From: Micromonospora pisi
GTDB taxonomy: Bacteria; Actinomycetota; Actinomycetes; Mycobacteriales; Micromonosporaceae
DNA length: 64,000 bases
Reading direction: 5' to 3'
Assembly: GCF_003633685.1 (NCBI RefSeq)
Contig: NZ_RBKT01000001.1
Coordinates: 6,076,001-6,140,000, forward strand
Shown here: positions 1 to 9,054 of the stretch, in pieces
Position numbering within the stretch: position 1 is the first letter of the stretch
Layout of the letters: every line of letters begins with the position of its first letter
Translations under genes and position numbers: made by a program
Notes under the pieces: generated by a model
What the model saw: only the letters and a program-made list of their open reading frames with translations
What the model was told of the DNA's origin: nothing
The model's database searches: none

Positions 1-282
1 TGGCTGCTGGTGATCGGCGGCACCCTCACCAGCCTGCTGACCCTCTACGCGACGATGAAGGTCTGGAACCTCGCCTTCTGGCGGGCACCCCGACTCGCCG
101 ACCCGGACGCGCCGGCCCGGCTGTCGCCGATCATGGTGGGGGCCACCCTCGCCCTGGTCGCGCTCGGCGTCGGGCTCACCGTGGTCGCCGGGCCGCTCTA
201 CCGGATCAGCACCGACGCGGCGGACGACCTGAGACAACGTACGCCGTACGTGGAGGCGGTCTTCCCGGTGAGTGTCCGATGA
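1..282 (+). CDS. mnhD: Na+/H+ antiporter subunit D, C-terminal fragment
   Basis: The reading frame is open from the first base of the window, so the start lies outside it. The visible 93 residues contain two hydrophobic segments separated by a short loop with FWRAP, as in the C-terminus of MnhD/MrpD (NuoM-like) proton-translocating subunits. The identification rests mainly on the next three genes, which are clearly MnhE, MnhF and MnhG in canonical order. The stop overlaps the mnhE start (ATGA), which suggests translational coupling. Mrp antiporters export Na+ in exchange for H+ at the plasma membrane. Confidence 0.8.
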   Translation, partial: WLLVIGGTLTSLLTLYATMKVWNLAFWRAPRLADPDAPARLSPIMVGATLALVALGVGLTVVAGPLYRISTDAADDLRQRTPYVEAVFPVSVR

Positions 283-959
283 GCGCCCCACCTCCAGCCA
301 CCACCGGCCGGGCGGTGACGAGCCGGGGCCGGTGGCGCGACCAACTCGTCACCGTGATCTGGCTGGTGCTGGTCTGGAACCTGCTGTGGGGGGAGTTCAC
401 CTGGGGGAACGTGCTCGGCGGCACGCTGGTGGCGCTGGTCGTACTGATCTTCTTCCCGCTGCCCCGGGTGACCTTCGACGGTCGGATCCGGCCGGTCGCG
501 GTGCTCCGTTTCGTCGGCCGGTTCCTCTTCGAGCTGGTCACCGCGAGCTGCCAGGTCGCCCTCGTCGCGGTACGGCCGGGTGCGGCACCGCGCAGCGCGA
601 TCATCGCCGTACCGCTGCGGGTGGGGTCGGACCTGAACCTGGCGCTCACCGCCGAGGCACTCTCCCTGGTCCCGGGCACCCTCATCGTCGAGGCGGTACG
701 CAGCACCGGCACGCTCTACGTACACGTGCTCGACGTACGCGACACGGTCGACGTCGAGCGGGCCCGGCGGGACGTACTCGCCCTGGAACGAAGGATCATC
801 CGGGCCACCGGGTCCGCCGCCGAACTGCGCCTGGTGAACGCTCCGGGCCCGTTCTCCGACCCGCCCGTTCCCGGCCCGCCCGCTCCCGGCCCGTCACCGC
901 ACGGGCCGGCGTCCGGCGAACCACCGACCGAACGTACCGATGAAGGAGCGTCCGAATGA
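279..959 (+). CDS. mnhE: Na+/H+ antiporter subunit E
   Basis: 226 residues. The N-terminal half has hydrophobic segments (about residues 24-65) with the family-typical NLLWGEFTWGNVLGG stretch. The cytoplasmic half contains SLVPGTLIVE and YVHVLDV, hallmarks of MnhE/MrpE. A Pro-rich tail (about residues 190-226) is lineage-specific. The start ATG overlaps the mnhD stop and the stop overlaps the mnhF start, both as ATGA. MnhE is a small membrane subunit needed for assembly of the Mrp complex. Confidence 0.93.
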   Translation: MSAPPPATTGRAVTSRGRWRDQLVTVIWLVLVWNLLWGEFTWGNVLGGTLVALVVLIFFPLPRVTFDGRIRPVAVLRFVGRFLFELVTASCQVALVAVRPGAAPRSAIIAVPLRVGSDLNLALTAEALSLVPGTLIVEAVRSTGTLYVHVLDVRDTVDVERARRDVLALERRIIRATGSAAELRLVNAPGPFSDPPVPGPPAPGPSPHGPASGEPPTERTDEGASE

Positions 960-1216
960 CCGTCGTCGTCGTGATCGTCACCGCGCTGCTCAGCGCCGCG
1001 GCGCTGCTGGCCCTGTTCCGGATCGTGCGCGGACCGTCCCTGCTGGACCGGGTGGTCGCCACCGACCTGCTGCTGGCCATCATCGTCGGCGCGGTCGGCA
1101 CCGAGGCCGCGGTCAACCGGCACGCGACCACCCTGCCGATCCTGGTGGTCCTCGCCATCCTCGGCTTCGCCACCTCGGTCGTCGTGGTCCGGTTCGCCGC
1201 CCGGGAGGACTCGTGA
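956..1216 (+). CDS. mnhF: Na+/H+ antiporter subunit F
   Basis: 86 residues with three predicted membrane segments and the conserved RIVRGPSLLDRVVATDLL motif (about residues 22-40) of MnhF/MrpF. Its 5' end overlaps mnhE and its 3' end overlaps the GTG start of mnhG, so the four genes form one tightly coupled operon. Confidence 0.95.
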   Translation: MTVVVVIVTALLSAAALLALFRIVRGPSLLDRVVATDLLLAIIVGAVGTEAAVNRHATTLPILVVLAILGFATSVVVVRFAAREDS

Positions 1217-1560
1217 CCGCGACGGACATGCTCTCGGGAGCCTTCATGGTCGCCGGAGCACTGCTCAGCCTCGCCGCCGGGATCGGCGTGGTGCGCTTCC
1301 CGGACGTGCTCTCCCGGATGCACGCGGCGACCAAGCCGCAGATCCTCGGGCTGCTGCTGATCCTGATCGGAGTGGGGTTGCGGCTGCGTACCGGTGCGGA
1401 GGTCGCCACCCTGGTCCTGGTCGGCGTGTTCCAGTTGGCGACCGCGCCGGTGGCCGCCCAGATGGTGGGGCGGGCGGCCTACCGCTCCGGCCGCCACCGT
1501 CCGGACCTGCTGGTGGTGGACGAACTCGCCGACGCCGCACCCACCACCCCCGACTCGTAA
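1213..1560 (+). CDS. mnhG: Na+/H+ antiporter subunit G
   Basis: 115 residues starting at a GTG that overlaps the mnhF stop; longer upstream extensions would run over mnhF and were rejected. It contains the MnhG/MrpG signature GIGVVRFPDVLSRMHAATK (about residues 21-39) and three membrane segments. It is the last gene of the operon. Its TAA stop codon is also the first three bases of a 52-bp palindromic repeat, which probably acts as the operon terminator. Confidence 0.95.
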   Translation: MTATDMLSGAFMVAGALLSLAAGIGVVRFPDVLSRMHAATKPQILGLLLILIGVGLRLRTGAEVATLVLVGVFQLATAPVAAQMVGRAAYRSGRHRPDLLVVDELADAAPTTPDS

Positions 1561-1609
1561 GGAAGGGCCCCCTGTTATCGGATTCGGTAGAGGAAGGGGC
1601 CCTTCCTAA
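1558..1609. repeat. 52-bp palindromic repeat, copy A
   Basis: The arms are TAAGGAAGGGCCCC and GGGGCCCTTCCTAA, with an imperfect centre. The repeat begins at the mnhG stop codon. The same element occurs at 6080-6130, 50584-50635 and, interrupted by an IS, at 22906-24260. RNA from either strand could fold into a long GC-rich hairpin, consistent with a terminator or REP-like element. There is no run of T after it. Confidence 0.85.
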
Positions 1610-1717
1610 CCGGTGGGCGGGGTGGGACGAGAGGGCGTCCCAATTTGGGGCAGGTGGGGATTTGGGCATGGACGTATTGCCGCCGTGCGACCGGATCGCG
1701 AACCTACCCAGTGGTGA

Positions 1718-3358
<1,641 letters not shown>

Positions 3359-3363
3359 TCCCG

Positions 3364-3406
3364 GCACCGGGTGCCCGGACACCGTACGGGTCCGGGTGCC
3401 CGGTGC
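3364..3406 (+). terminator. Hairpin after aminopeptidase gene
   Basis: Inverted repeat GCACCGGGTGCCCGGAC / GTCCGGGTGCCCGGTGC with a 9-nt loop and a 2-bp mismatch in the stem. It starts 6 nt after the stop codon. There is no U-tract, which is usual for actinomycete terminators. Confidence 0.6.
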
Positions 3407-3604
3407 GGACCGTTCTCCAGCACTCTGCCGTTTATCGTGCTTTATGCACCGGACCGAGTGGCAGGGGTTCGGCTGAATACCCGGCCCACCCCGATAAACT
3501 GTCGGCATGATCGACTCCTCTGCCCAGGAGGGCAGTAGTAGCCAGCCGGGACAGACCCGGCATTTCTCATACCGACCGGCGAACCGGGGAGCCCTGAGCC
3601 CTCC

Positions 3605-4987
3605 GTGTTGATCGCGATCGGCCTTCTCCTGATCATCGTGCTCACTGCCGCGACGGGTTACTTCGTCGCCCAGGAGTTCGGTTACGTCGCGGTCGACCGC
3701 GGCAAACTCAAACAACTCGCCGACGCGGGAGACGCCTCGGCCGCCCGCGCCCTCAAGGTCACCGGACGGCTCTCCTTCATGCTCTCCGGCGCCCAACTCG
3801 GCATCACCCTGACCGCCCTGCTCGTCGGTTACGTCGCCGAGCCCTTCCTCGGCGACGGACTCGCCGACCTGTTCGGGGTCACCGGCGTACCGGAGGGCAT
3901 CAGCATGCCGCTCTCCGTCGTGCTCGCCCTGGTCATCGCCACCGTCGTACAGATGGTCCTCGGCGAACTGGCGCCGAAGAACCTCGCCATCGCCCGTGCC
4001 GAGATGCTGGCGATGAAGCTCAGCCGCTCGACCGTGATCTACCTGACCATCGCCGGACCGGCGATCCGGCTCTTCGACGCCGCCGCCACCCGGCTGCTGC
4101 GTCGGGTCGGCATCGAACCGATCGAGGAACTGCCCAGCGGTGCGACCCCGGAGGACCTCGAACAGATCATCGCCGAGTCACGCGAGGAGGGGCAGCTCGA
4201 CGCGGCCATGTCGACCCTGCTCGACCGGGGGCTGGATTTCCGCCAGCTCACCGCCGCCGAGGCGATGGTGCCCCGGGTGGCGGTGCACACCGTACAGGCC
4301 AACGAACCGGTCAGCCGCCTGGTCGAGCTGCTCGACACCGGCCACTCCCGGTTCCCCGTACGCGGCACCGAGGGCGTCGACGACGTGGTCGGGGTCGCCG
4401 GCATCTCCGACGTACTCGGGGTGCCACCGGAGCGGCGGGCCACCACCATGGTCGCCGAGGTCGCCGTACCCCCGTTGCTGGTCCCCACCACGCTGCCGCT
4501 GCCGACGGTGCTGGACCGGCTCCGGTCCGGGCACCGCCAGCTCGCCTGCGTGGTCGACGAGTACGGCGGCTTCGCCGGTGTGATCACGCTGGAGGACATC
4601 GCCGAGGAGCTGGTCGGGCCGATCCGGGACGAGGACGACCCGCCCGAGCCGACCCCCGTTCGACAGCCGGACGGCTCCTGGGTGGTGCCCGCCCGCTGGC
4701 GGATCGACGAGGTTGCCGACAGCACCGGCATCGCCCTGCCCGAGGCTCCCGAGTACGACACCCTCTCCGGGCTCGTGATGCGGGAGCTGGGTCGGGTGCC
4801 GGAGGTCGGTGACCGGCTGGAGATCAACCTGTCGGCCGAATCCGAACACCCGCGCCCGCAGCAGCCGAGGGCACTGGTCGAGGTGCTCGCGGTCGACCGG
4901 CACGTCGCCGACTCGGTCCGGCTGGCCGTGGTCGCCGGGCACAGCGCGCGCGGCGCCGGCTCCGAGCACCCCGAGGTGACCGCATGA
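3605..4987 (+). CDS. CNNM/CBS-domain membrane protein (HlyC/CorC family)
   Basis: 460 residues from GTG. The order of parts is an N-terminal DUF21/CNNM membrane domain with about four segments (residues 1-150), a CBS pair (about 200-340, with the VDEYGGFAGVITLEDIAEELVGPI signature) and a C-terminal CorC_HlyC domain (about 350-440). Family members are linked to Mg2+/Co2+ homeostasis, but the transported ion cannot be told from sequence. The stop overlaps the start of a shorter paralogue, so the pair is probably co-translated and may form a heteromer. Confidence 0.9.
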   Translation: MLIAIGLLLIIVLTAATGYFVAQEFGYVAVDRGKLKQLADAGDASAARALKVTGRLSFMLSGAQLGITLTALLVGYVAEPFLGDGLADLFGVTGVPEGISMPLSVVLALVIATVVQMVLGELAPKNLAIARAEMLAMKLSRSTVIYLTIAGPAIRLFDAAATRLLRRVGIEPIEELPSGATPEDLEQIIAESREEGQLDAAMSTLLDRGLDFRQLTAAEAMVPRVAVHTVQANEPVSRLVELLDTGHSRFPVRGTEGVDDVVGVAGISDVLGVPPERRATTMVAEVAVPPLLVPTTLPLPTVLDRLRSGHRQLACVVDEYGGFAGVITLEDIAEELVGPIRDEDDPPEPTPVRQPDGSWVVPARWRIDEVADSTGIALPEAPEYDTLSGLVMRELGRVPEVGDRLEINLSAESEHPRPQQPRALVEVLAVDRHVADSVRLAVVAGHSARGAGSEHPEVTA

Positions 4988-6048
4988 GTACGACCTGGGC
5001 ACTGCTCATCTCCATCCTGTTGCTCGCGTTGAACGGCTTCTTCGTGGCGGCCGAGTTCGCGCTGGTCGCAAGCAAGCGCTACCGCCTGGAACAGGCGGCC
5101 GCCTCCGGTGGCCGTGCCGCCAAGGCGGCCCTGGACGGGGTACGCGAACTGGGGCTGATGCTCGCCGGGGCGCAGCTCGGCATCACCGTCTGCACGCTGG
5201 GGCTCGGTGCGCTCGCCGAACCGGCGATCGAACACCTGGTCAGCCCGGTGCTCGGCGCGGTCGGTCTGCCCGAGGCACCGAGTCACGTGATCGCCCTGCT
5301 CTTCGCGCTGCTGCTGGTGACGTTCCTGCACCTGGTCGTCGGTGAGATGGCGCCGAAGTCGTGGGCGATCACCGACGCCGAGCGCTCCGCGGTGCTGCTG
5401 GCGTTGCCGTTCCGCGGCTTCGCCCGGGTGGCCCGCCCGGTGCTCACCGCCCTGAACGGGCTCGCCAACGCGACCCTGCGGCTGGTGAAGGTACGACCGC
5501 AGGACCAGTTGGCCCAGGTGCACGGGCCGGAGGAACTGCGGATGCTGCTGGAACAGTCGGCCGAGCACGGGTTGCTCGCCGCCGACCAGCAGCAACTACT
5601 CACCAGCATGCTGGAGTTGCAGGGCACCACGGTGGCCGACGTGATGGAGCCGGTCGACCGGATCGTCTCGGTGCGCCTGGACGACAGCGCGGACCGGATC
5701 GAGGCGGTGAGCCGGGACAGTGGCCGGTCCCGGCTGGCCGTACTGGACCGGCCGGGTGTGGTGGCCGGGATGGTGCACGTGCGCGAGGCGGTACGCGCCA
5801 CCACGGCCGGCCGGCCGGCGACGGCGGGGGAGCTGATGACCCCGGTGTTCAGTCTCGCCGCCACCGCGACGGTGACCGAGGCGGTGGCCGCCATGCGGGC
5901 CCGCCAGGCGCAACTGGCGCTGGTCACCGACCGGGCCGGGATCGGCCGGCCGGTCGGCTTCGTGGCCCTGGAGGATCTCCTGGAGGAGGTCATCGGGGAG
6001 TTCGACGACGAGACCGATCCCGTCCCCCGAGGCCGCCGACTCCGCTGA
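4984..6048 (+). CDS. CNNM/CBS-domain membrane protein, short paralogue
   Basis: 354 residues; the start overlaps the upstream paralogue's stop as ATGA. It has the same DUF21/CNNM membrane domain (LNGFFVAAEFALVASKRYRLEQ, residues about 11-32) and CBS pair, but ends soon after LEDLLEEVIGEFDDE and therefore lacks the C-terminal CorC_HlyC domain of its neighbour. A long/short tandem of this kind is common in actinobacteria (Rv1841c/Rv1842c-like). A palindromic repeat follows 31 nt downstream. Confidence 0.9.
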   Translation: MSTTWALLISILLLALNGFFVAAEFALVASKRYRLEQAAASGGRAAKAALDGVRELGLMLAGAQLGITVCTLGLGALAEPAIEHLVSPVLGAVGLPEAPSHVIALLFALLLVTFLHLVVGEMAPKSWAITDAERSAVLLALPFRGFARVARPVLTALNGLANATLRLVKVRPQDQLAQVHGPEELRMLLEQSAEHGLLAADQQQLLTSMLELQGTTVADVMEPVDRIVSVRLDDSADRIEAVSRDSGRSRLAVLDRPGVVAGMVHVREAVRATTAGRPATAGELMTPVFSLAATATVTEAVAAMRARQAQLALVTDRAGIGRPVGFVALEDLLEEVIGEFDDETDPVPRGRRLR

Positions 6049-6079
6049 AGCCACGCCGGCTGGGCCGCTCGGCACGGTG

Positions 6080-6130
6080 TAAGGAAGGGCCCCTTGTTAT
6101 CGGATTCCGATAACAAGGGGCCCTTCCTTA
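6080..6130. repeat. 51-bp perfect palindrome, copy B
   Basis: A perfect inverted repeat with 25-bp arms (starting TAAGGAAGGGCCCCTTGTTA) around one central base. It lies between two genes on the + strand, 31 nt after one stop and 23 nt before the next start, so it could terminate the CNNM operon or attenuate the downstream gene. Related to the repeats at 1558, 22906 and 50584. Confidence 0.92.
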
Positions 6131-6153
6131 CCCGCTGGGGGAGGATCGGGAAT

Positions 6154-7029
6154 GTGTCAGCGGATGCGGGGTTCGCCGTCCGTACCGTGCTGACCAATCC
6201 GAGCACCCGTCCCGGGCTGCTCCTGCCGGGGCGGGTCACCATCGTCGGCGGCAGCGAGGCGGTGCCGGTCGATCACGTGGTGGTCGGCCTGGTCACCCGG
6301 GCCGAACCGGCCGACGGCGGCGACGGTTACGTCGACGTGGAGTTCGGTCGGGTGCCGGTCGCCGGGGCGGTGGTGCTGGCACCGGGGGAGTGTCGGGCGG
6401 TCACCTTCGCCGCACCCATGCCCTGGGAACTGCCGGTCACCGTGGTCGACGGCCGTCCCCGGCTCAACCTGCCGATGGATCTGCGGACGGAGGTGGCTCT
6501 CGGCCCGTGCCTGGACCGGGGCGGCCTGAGCCGGATCTTCGTCCATCCACTGCCGGCCCAGGAGCGGATCCTGGAGATGTTCGGCGAACTGGGCTTCACC
6601 CTGCGTCAGGTCGGGTTGCAGCAGGGGACCCTGCCCGGGGTCGAGCAGACCCTGCCGTTCCACCAGAAGATCGGCTACTGGGCGGCACCGCTCTACGGTG
6701 GTCCGTTCTCCGAGATCGAACTGACCTTTCTGGCCAGCGCCGAGCAGTTGCAGGTGGTCTTCGTCCTGGACCGCCGGCTCGCGCTCGCCGGGGCGAGCCA
6801 TGTGAGCCTGACCCGGTTCCGGGTCCGGCACGCCGACGTCGACCAGCTCAACTGGGCCAGGGTGGTGGACAGCTGGGTACGCCACGCGGTGGCCCGGCAC
6901 GCCGCGGTCCGCTCCGGCGCCCAGGATGGTCCACCGCTGCCCGAGTCGGTCAACACCTCCCGGCCGCCGGACCTGCCGCCGGAGGGCGAGGGTATTTCCG
7001 GCACCGCTGGCGGCGAGGGCGGCATCTGA
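6154..7029 (+). CDS. Spo0M-like sporulation-control/arrestin-fold protein
   Basis: 291 residues from GTG 6154, with GGGGGAGGA about 9 nt upstream; an earlier ATG lies inside the palindrome and was rejected. It carries Spo0M family motifs: TVLTNPSTRPG near the N-terminus, VHPLPAQERIL and VEQTLPFHQKIGYW. The fold is an arrestin-like beta sandwich. A second, closer match to the usual family length (262 aa) is at 52548. The C-terminal about 40 residues are Pro/Gly-rich and absent from the paralogue. The molecular role in actinomycetes is not established. Confidence 0.85.
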   Translation: MSADAGFAVRTVLTNPSTRPGLLLPGRVTIVGGSEAVPVDHVVVGLVTRAEPADGGDGYVDVEFGRVPVAGAVVLAPGECRAVTFAAPMPWELPVTVVDGRPRLNLPMDLRTEVALGPCLDRGGLSRIFVHPLPAQERILEMFGELGFTLRQVGLQQGTLPGVEQTLPFHQKIGYWAAPLYGGPFSEIELTFLASAEQLQVVFVLDRRLALAGASHVSLTRFRVRHADVDQLNWARVVDSWVRHAVARHAAVRSGAQDGPPLPESVNTSRPPDLPPEGEGISGTAGGEGGI

Positions 7030-7046
7030 TCCGCCCTCGCCGACGG

Positions 7047-7118
7047 CTGGCGGTGGTTCAGCCCGCGCTGGCGGTGGTTCAGCCCGTTGGCGGTGGTTCA
7101 GCCCGCGCTGGCGGTGGC
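7047..7118. repeat. About 21-bp tandem repeat, 3.5 copies
   Basis: Unit CTGGCGGTGGTTCAGCCCGC is repeated with small differences (7047, 7068, 7087, 7108). The array spans the gap between two convergent genes and includes the stop codon of the exporter gene on the minus strand. Confidence 0.85.
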
Positions 7119-7769
7119 GAGTTTCAGGCCGAAGCCGAGGAACAGCACCCCGACGCCGCTGGTCACCGCCGCGGCCAACCGCCGCCGCCTGCGGAACTGG
7201 GCCGCCAGGTAGGTGCCGGTGAGGATCAGCACGGTCAGGTAGAGCACGCTGGCGACCTGCGCGATCAGCCCGAGCAGCAGGAACGACAACGCCGGGTAGG
7301 AGTAGGTCGGGTCGACGAACTGGATGAAGAACGAGATGAAGAAGAGGATCGCCTTCGGGTTGAGCAGGCTGATCACGGCGGCCCGCCGGAACGGGCTGCG
7401 GGACGTGGCCGGCTCGGCCGAGTCGATCAGCCGGGGTGCCGACGGGTCGTTGCGGGACCGCCAGCGCCGCCATGCGCCGCGCAGCATGGTCAGCCCGACA
7501 TAACCGAGGTACGCCGCACCGCCGTACTTGATCACCATGAAGATCGGCGGGTACGCCTGGAGCAGCGAGGCCACACCGGCGGCGGAGAGCACCATCAGCA
7601 CCGTGTCGCCGAGGAACACCCCAGCCGCCGCCTGGTAGCCGACCCGGATGCCGCGTTTGGCGGCGGTGGAGAGCACGAAGAGCGAGTTCGGCCCGGGCAG
7701 CAGCACGATGGCGACGGTGCCCAGCACGTAGGTCCAGATGTCGGTGATCCCCAGCACGGGCGCCATCAT
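7098..7769 (-). CDS. leuE: LysE/LeuE-family amino-acid exporter
   Basis: 223 residues, about six membrane segments, with the LysE/RhtB signature LLPGPNSLFVLSTAAKRGIRVG near the N-terminus and NPKAILFFISFFIQF in the middle. It resembles the leucine-exporter subgroup (LeuE), but the substrate is inferred. The start ATG overlaps the TGA of the upstream PNPOx-GNAT gene (ATGATGG), so the two are translationally coupled. The stop codon lies inside a short tandem repeat. Confidence 0.9.
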   Translation of the reverse strand: MMAPVLGITDIWTYVLGTVAIVLLPGPNSLFVLSTAAKRGIRVGYQAAAGVFLGDTVLMVLSAAGVASLLQAYPPIFMVIKYGGAAYLGYVGLTMLRGAWRRWRSRNDPSAPRLIDSAEPATSRSPFRRAAVISLLNPKAILFFISFFIQFVDPTYSYPALSFLLLGLIAQVASVLYLTVLILTGTYLAAQFRRRRRLAAAVTSGVGVLFLGFGLKLATASAG

Positions 7770-9013
7770 CGCGCTTCCGGTGCTGTCCGGCGAAGCATTT
7801 CCTGGAGCGTGATCTGTGCCTTCGGCCACTCGTCGGCGGTCATCGCGTACAGCACGGTGTCCCGCCACGAGCCGTCGGGCCGCTGCCGATGGCGCCGCAG
7901 CACCCCTTCGCGCTGGGCGCCGAGTCGTTCGATCGCCCGCTGTGAGCGGATGTTACGGATGTCGGTGTGCCAGGCGACCCGTTCCGCCCCCAGTTCCTCG
8001 AAGGCGCGGGTGAGCAACAGCAGCTTCGCCTCGGTGTTGATTCCGGTACGCCAGTGCGCCCGCCCCAGGAAGGTGTGCCCGATCGAGACAGCCCGGCGGG
8101 GCTCGTCGATCTCGTAGTAGGAGGTGCTGCCGACGATCTCGCCGGTCCGGGTGCAGCGCTGTACCCAGGGCACCCGCTGGCCGGTGTGGTGGGCGCGGAG
8201 CGCCTCCGCGACGATCGCGGCCAGTTCGTCACGGTGCCGGGGGCGCGGGTGAGCGAGGTGGCGCCAGACCTCTTCGTCGTCGGTGGCCTGGTGGAGTTCG
8301 TCGGTGTGGGCGGGGTCGAGCGGTTCCAGTCGGACGTGGGTGCCGGTCATGGTGGCCGGGGTGTGCCAGGGCGAGCGGGGTGGGCGCAGGTAGTCGGGGA
8401 TCGGTGCGCTGACTCCGGCGTCCGGCTCGGGTGGGCCGGGCACCGTCCGCAGCGGCACCACCCCGGCCCAGTACGGCAGGGCGTAGTCCTCGGGTTCGTC
8501 GACCACGGGGCCGACCCGGGCCCGGACCGAGACCTCGCGTAGCGGCAGGGCGAGCACCGCGGTCTCGGCGAGTTCCTTCCTGGTCGGCGGTCGGCTCTGC
8601 GCCGCCCGGCCCCGGCCCACCCGCTCGACCAGCGCGGTCATCGCGGCCTGCTTCTCCGCCTCGTCGGTGACGAGGTGCGCGGTGCCGTGCGCGATGACCG
8701 AGCGGTAGTTGGCGCTGTGGTGGAACTGGGAACGGCCGTAGACCAGTCCGTCCAGCAGCGTGACGCTGAGGCAGACCGGGAGCCCGGCCGGTCCCCGGGC
8801 GGCGAGCAGGGGTCGGCTGCCGGTGGAGCCGTGCAGGTAGACCGTCTCGCCGACGCGGACGTGCAGGGTCGGCAGTACCCGGGGTTCGCCGTCAACGGTG
8901 AAGGCCAGTGCGCAGTGGTACGCCTCGTCCAGGATCTCGTGCGCGGTGGCCTGCTGGTAGTCCATCCGGTTCCGGCCTCGGCTGGCGGTGGTCCGTTCCG
9001 TCTGCTGGTACAC
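7766..9013 (-). CDS. FMN split-barrel (PNPOx-like)/GNAT acetyltransferase fusion
   Basis: 415 residues from GTG 9013, preceded by GGAGG at 6 nt. Residues about 1-210 resemble flavin-nucleotide-binding pyridoxamine-phosphate-oxidase-like proteins (LPTLHVRVGETVYLHGSTGS, then VCLSVTLLDGLVYGRSQFHHSANYRSVIAHG). Residues about 235-405 form a RimJ/RimL-type GNAT domain (VRLEPLDPAHTDELH, GHTFLGRAHWRTGINTEAKLLL, HTDIRNIRSQRAIERLGA). The two activities in one chain, coupled to a LysE-type exporter and divergent from a MocR regulator, suggest handling of a toxic amine or amino-acid analogue, or of a B6-related compound; that is inference. Confidence 0.9.
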   Translation of the reverse strand: MYQQTERTTASRGRNRMDYQQATAHEILDEAYHCALAFTVDGEPRVLPTLHVRVGETVYLHGSTGSRPLLAARGPAGLPVCLSVTLLDGLVYGRSQFHHSANYRSVIAHGTAHLVTDEAEKQAAMTALVERVGRGRAAQSRPPTRKELAETAVLALPLREVSVRARVGPVVDEPEDYALPYWAGVVPLRTVPGPPEPDAGVSAPIPDYLRPPRSPWHTPATMTGTHVRLEPLDPAHTDELHQATDDEEVWRHLAHPRPRHRDELAAIVAEALRAHHTGQRVPWVQRCTRTGEIVGSTSYYEIDEPRRAVSIGHTFLGRAHWRTGINTEAKLLLLTRAFEELGAERVAWHTDIRNIRSQRAIERLGAQREGVLRRHRQRPDGSWRDTVLYAMTADEWPKAQITLQEMLRRTAPEAR

Positions 9014-9035
9014 CTGGCGCCTCCGCGATTGTTCT

Positions 9036-9054
9036 AGTACAGTCTGCTGACTGT
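9036..9054. promoter_or_regulatory. Candidate MocR operator in divergent promoter
   Basis: The inverted repeat ACAGTC-TGCT-GACTGT (9039-9054) lies in the 39-bp gap between the divergent starts and overlaps the GTG of the MocR gene. TAGTAC next to it could be part of a -10 region, which would make the MocR transcript leaderless. Position and symmetry fit an autoregulatory site that also controls the fusion-leuE operon. Confidence 0.5.

Noticed and set aside
940-1212. 5' extension of mnhG to 940
   Set aside because: Runs over mnhF and does not resemble MnhG; GTG 1213 overlaps the mnhF stop as in the other operon junctions.
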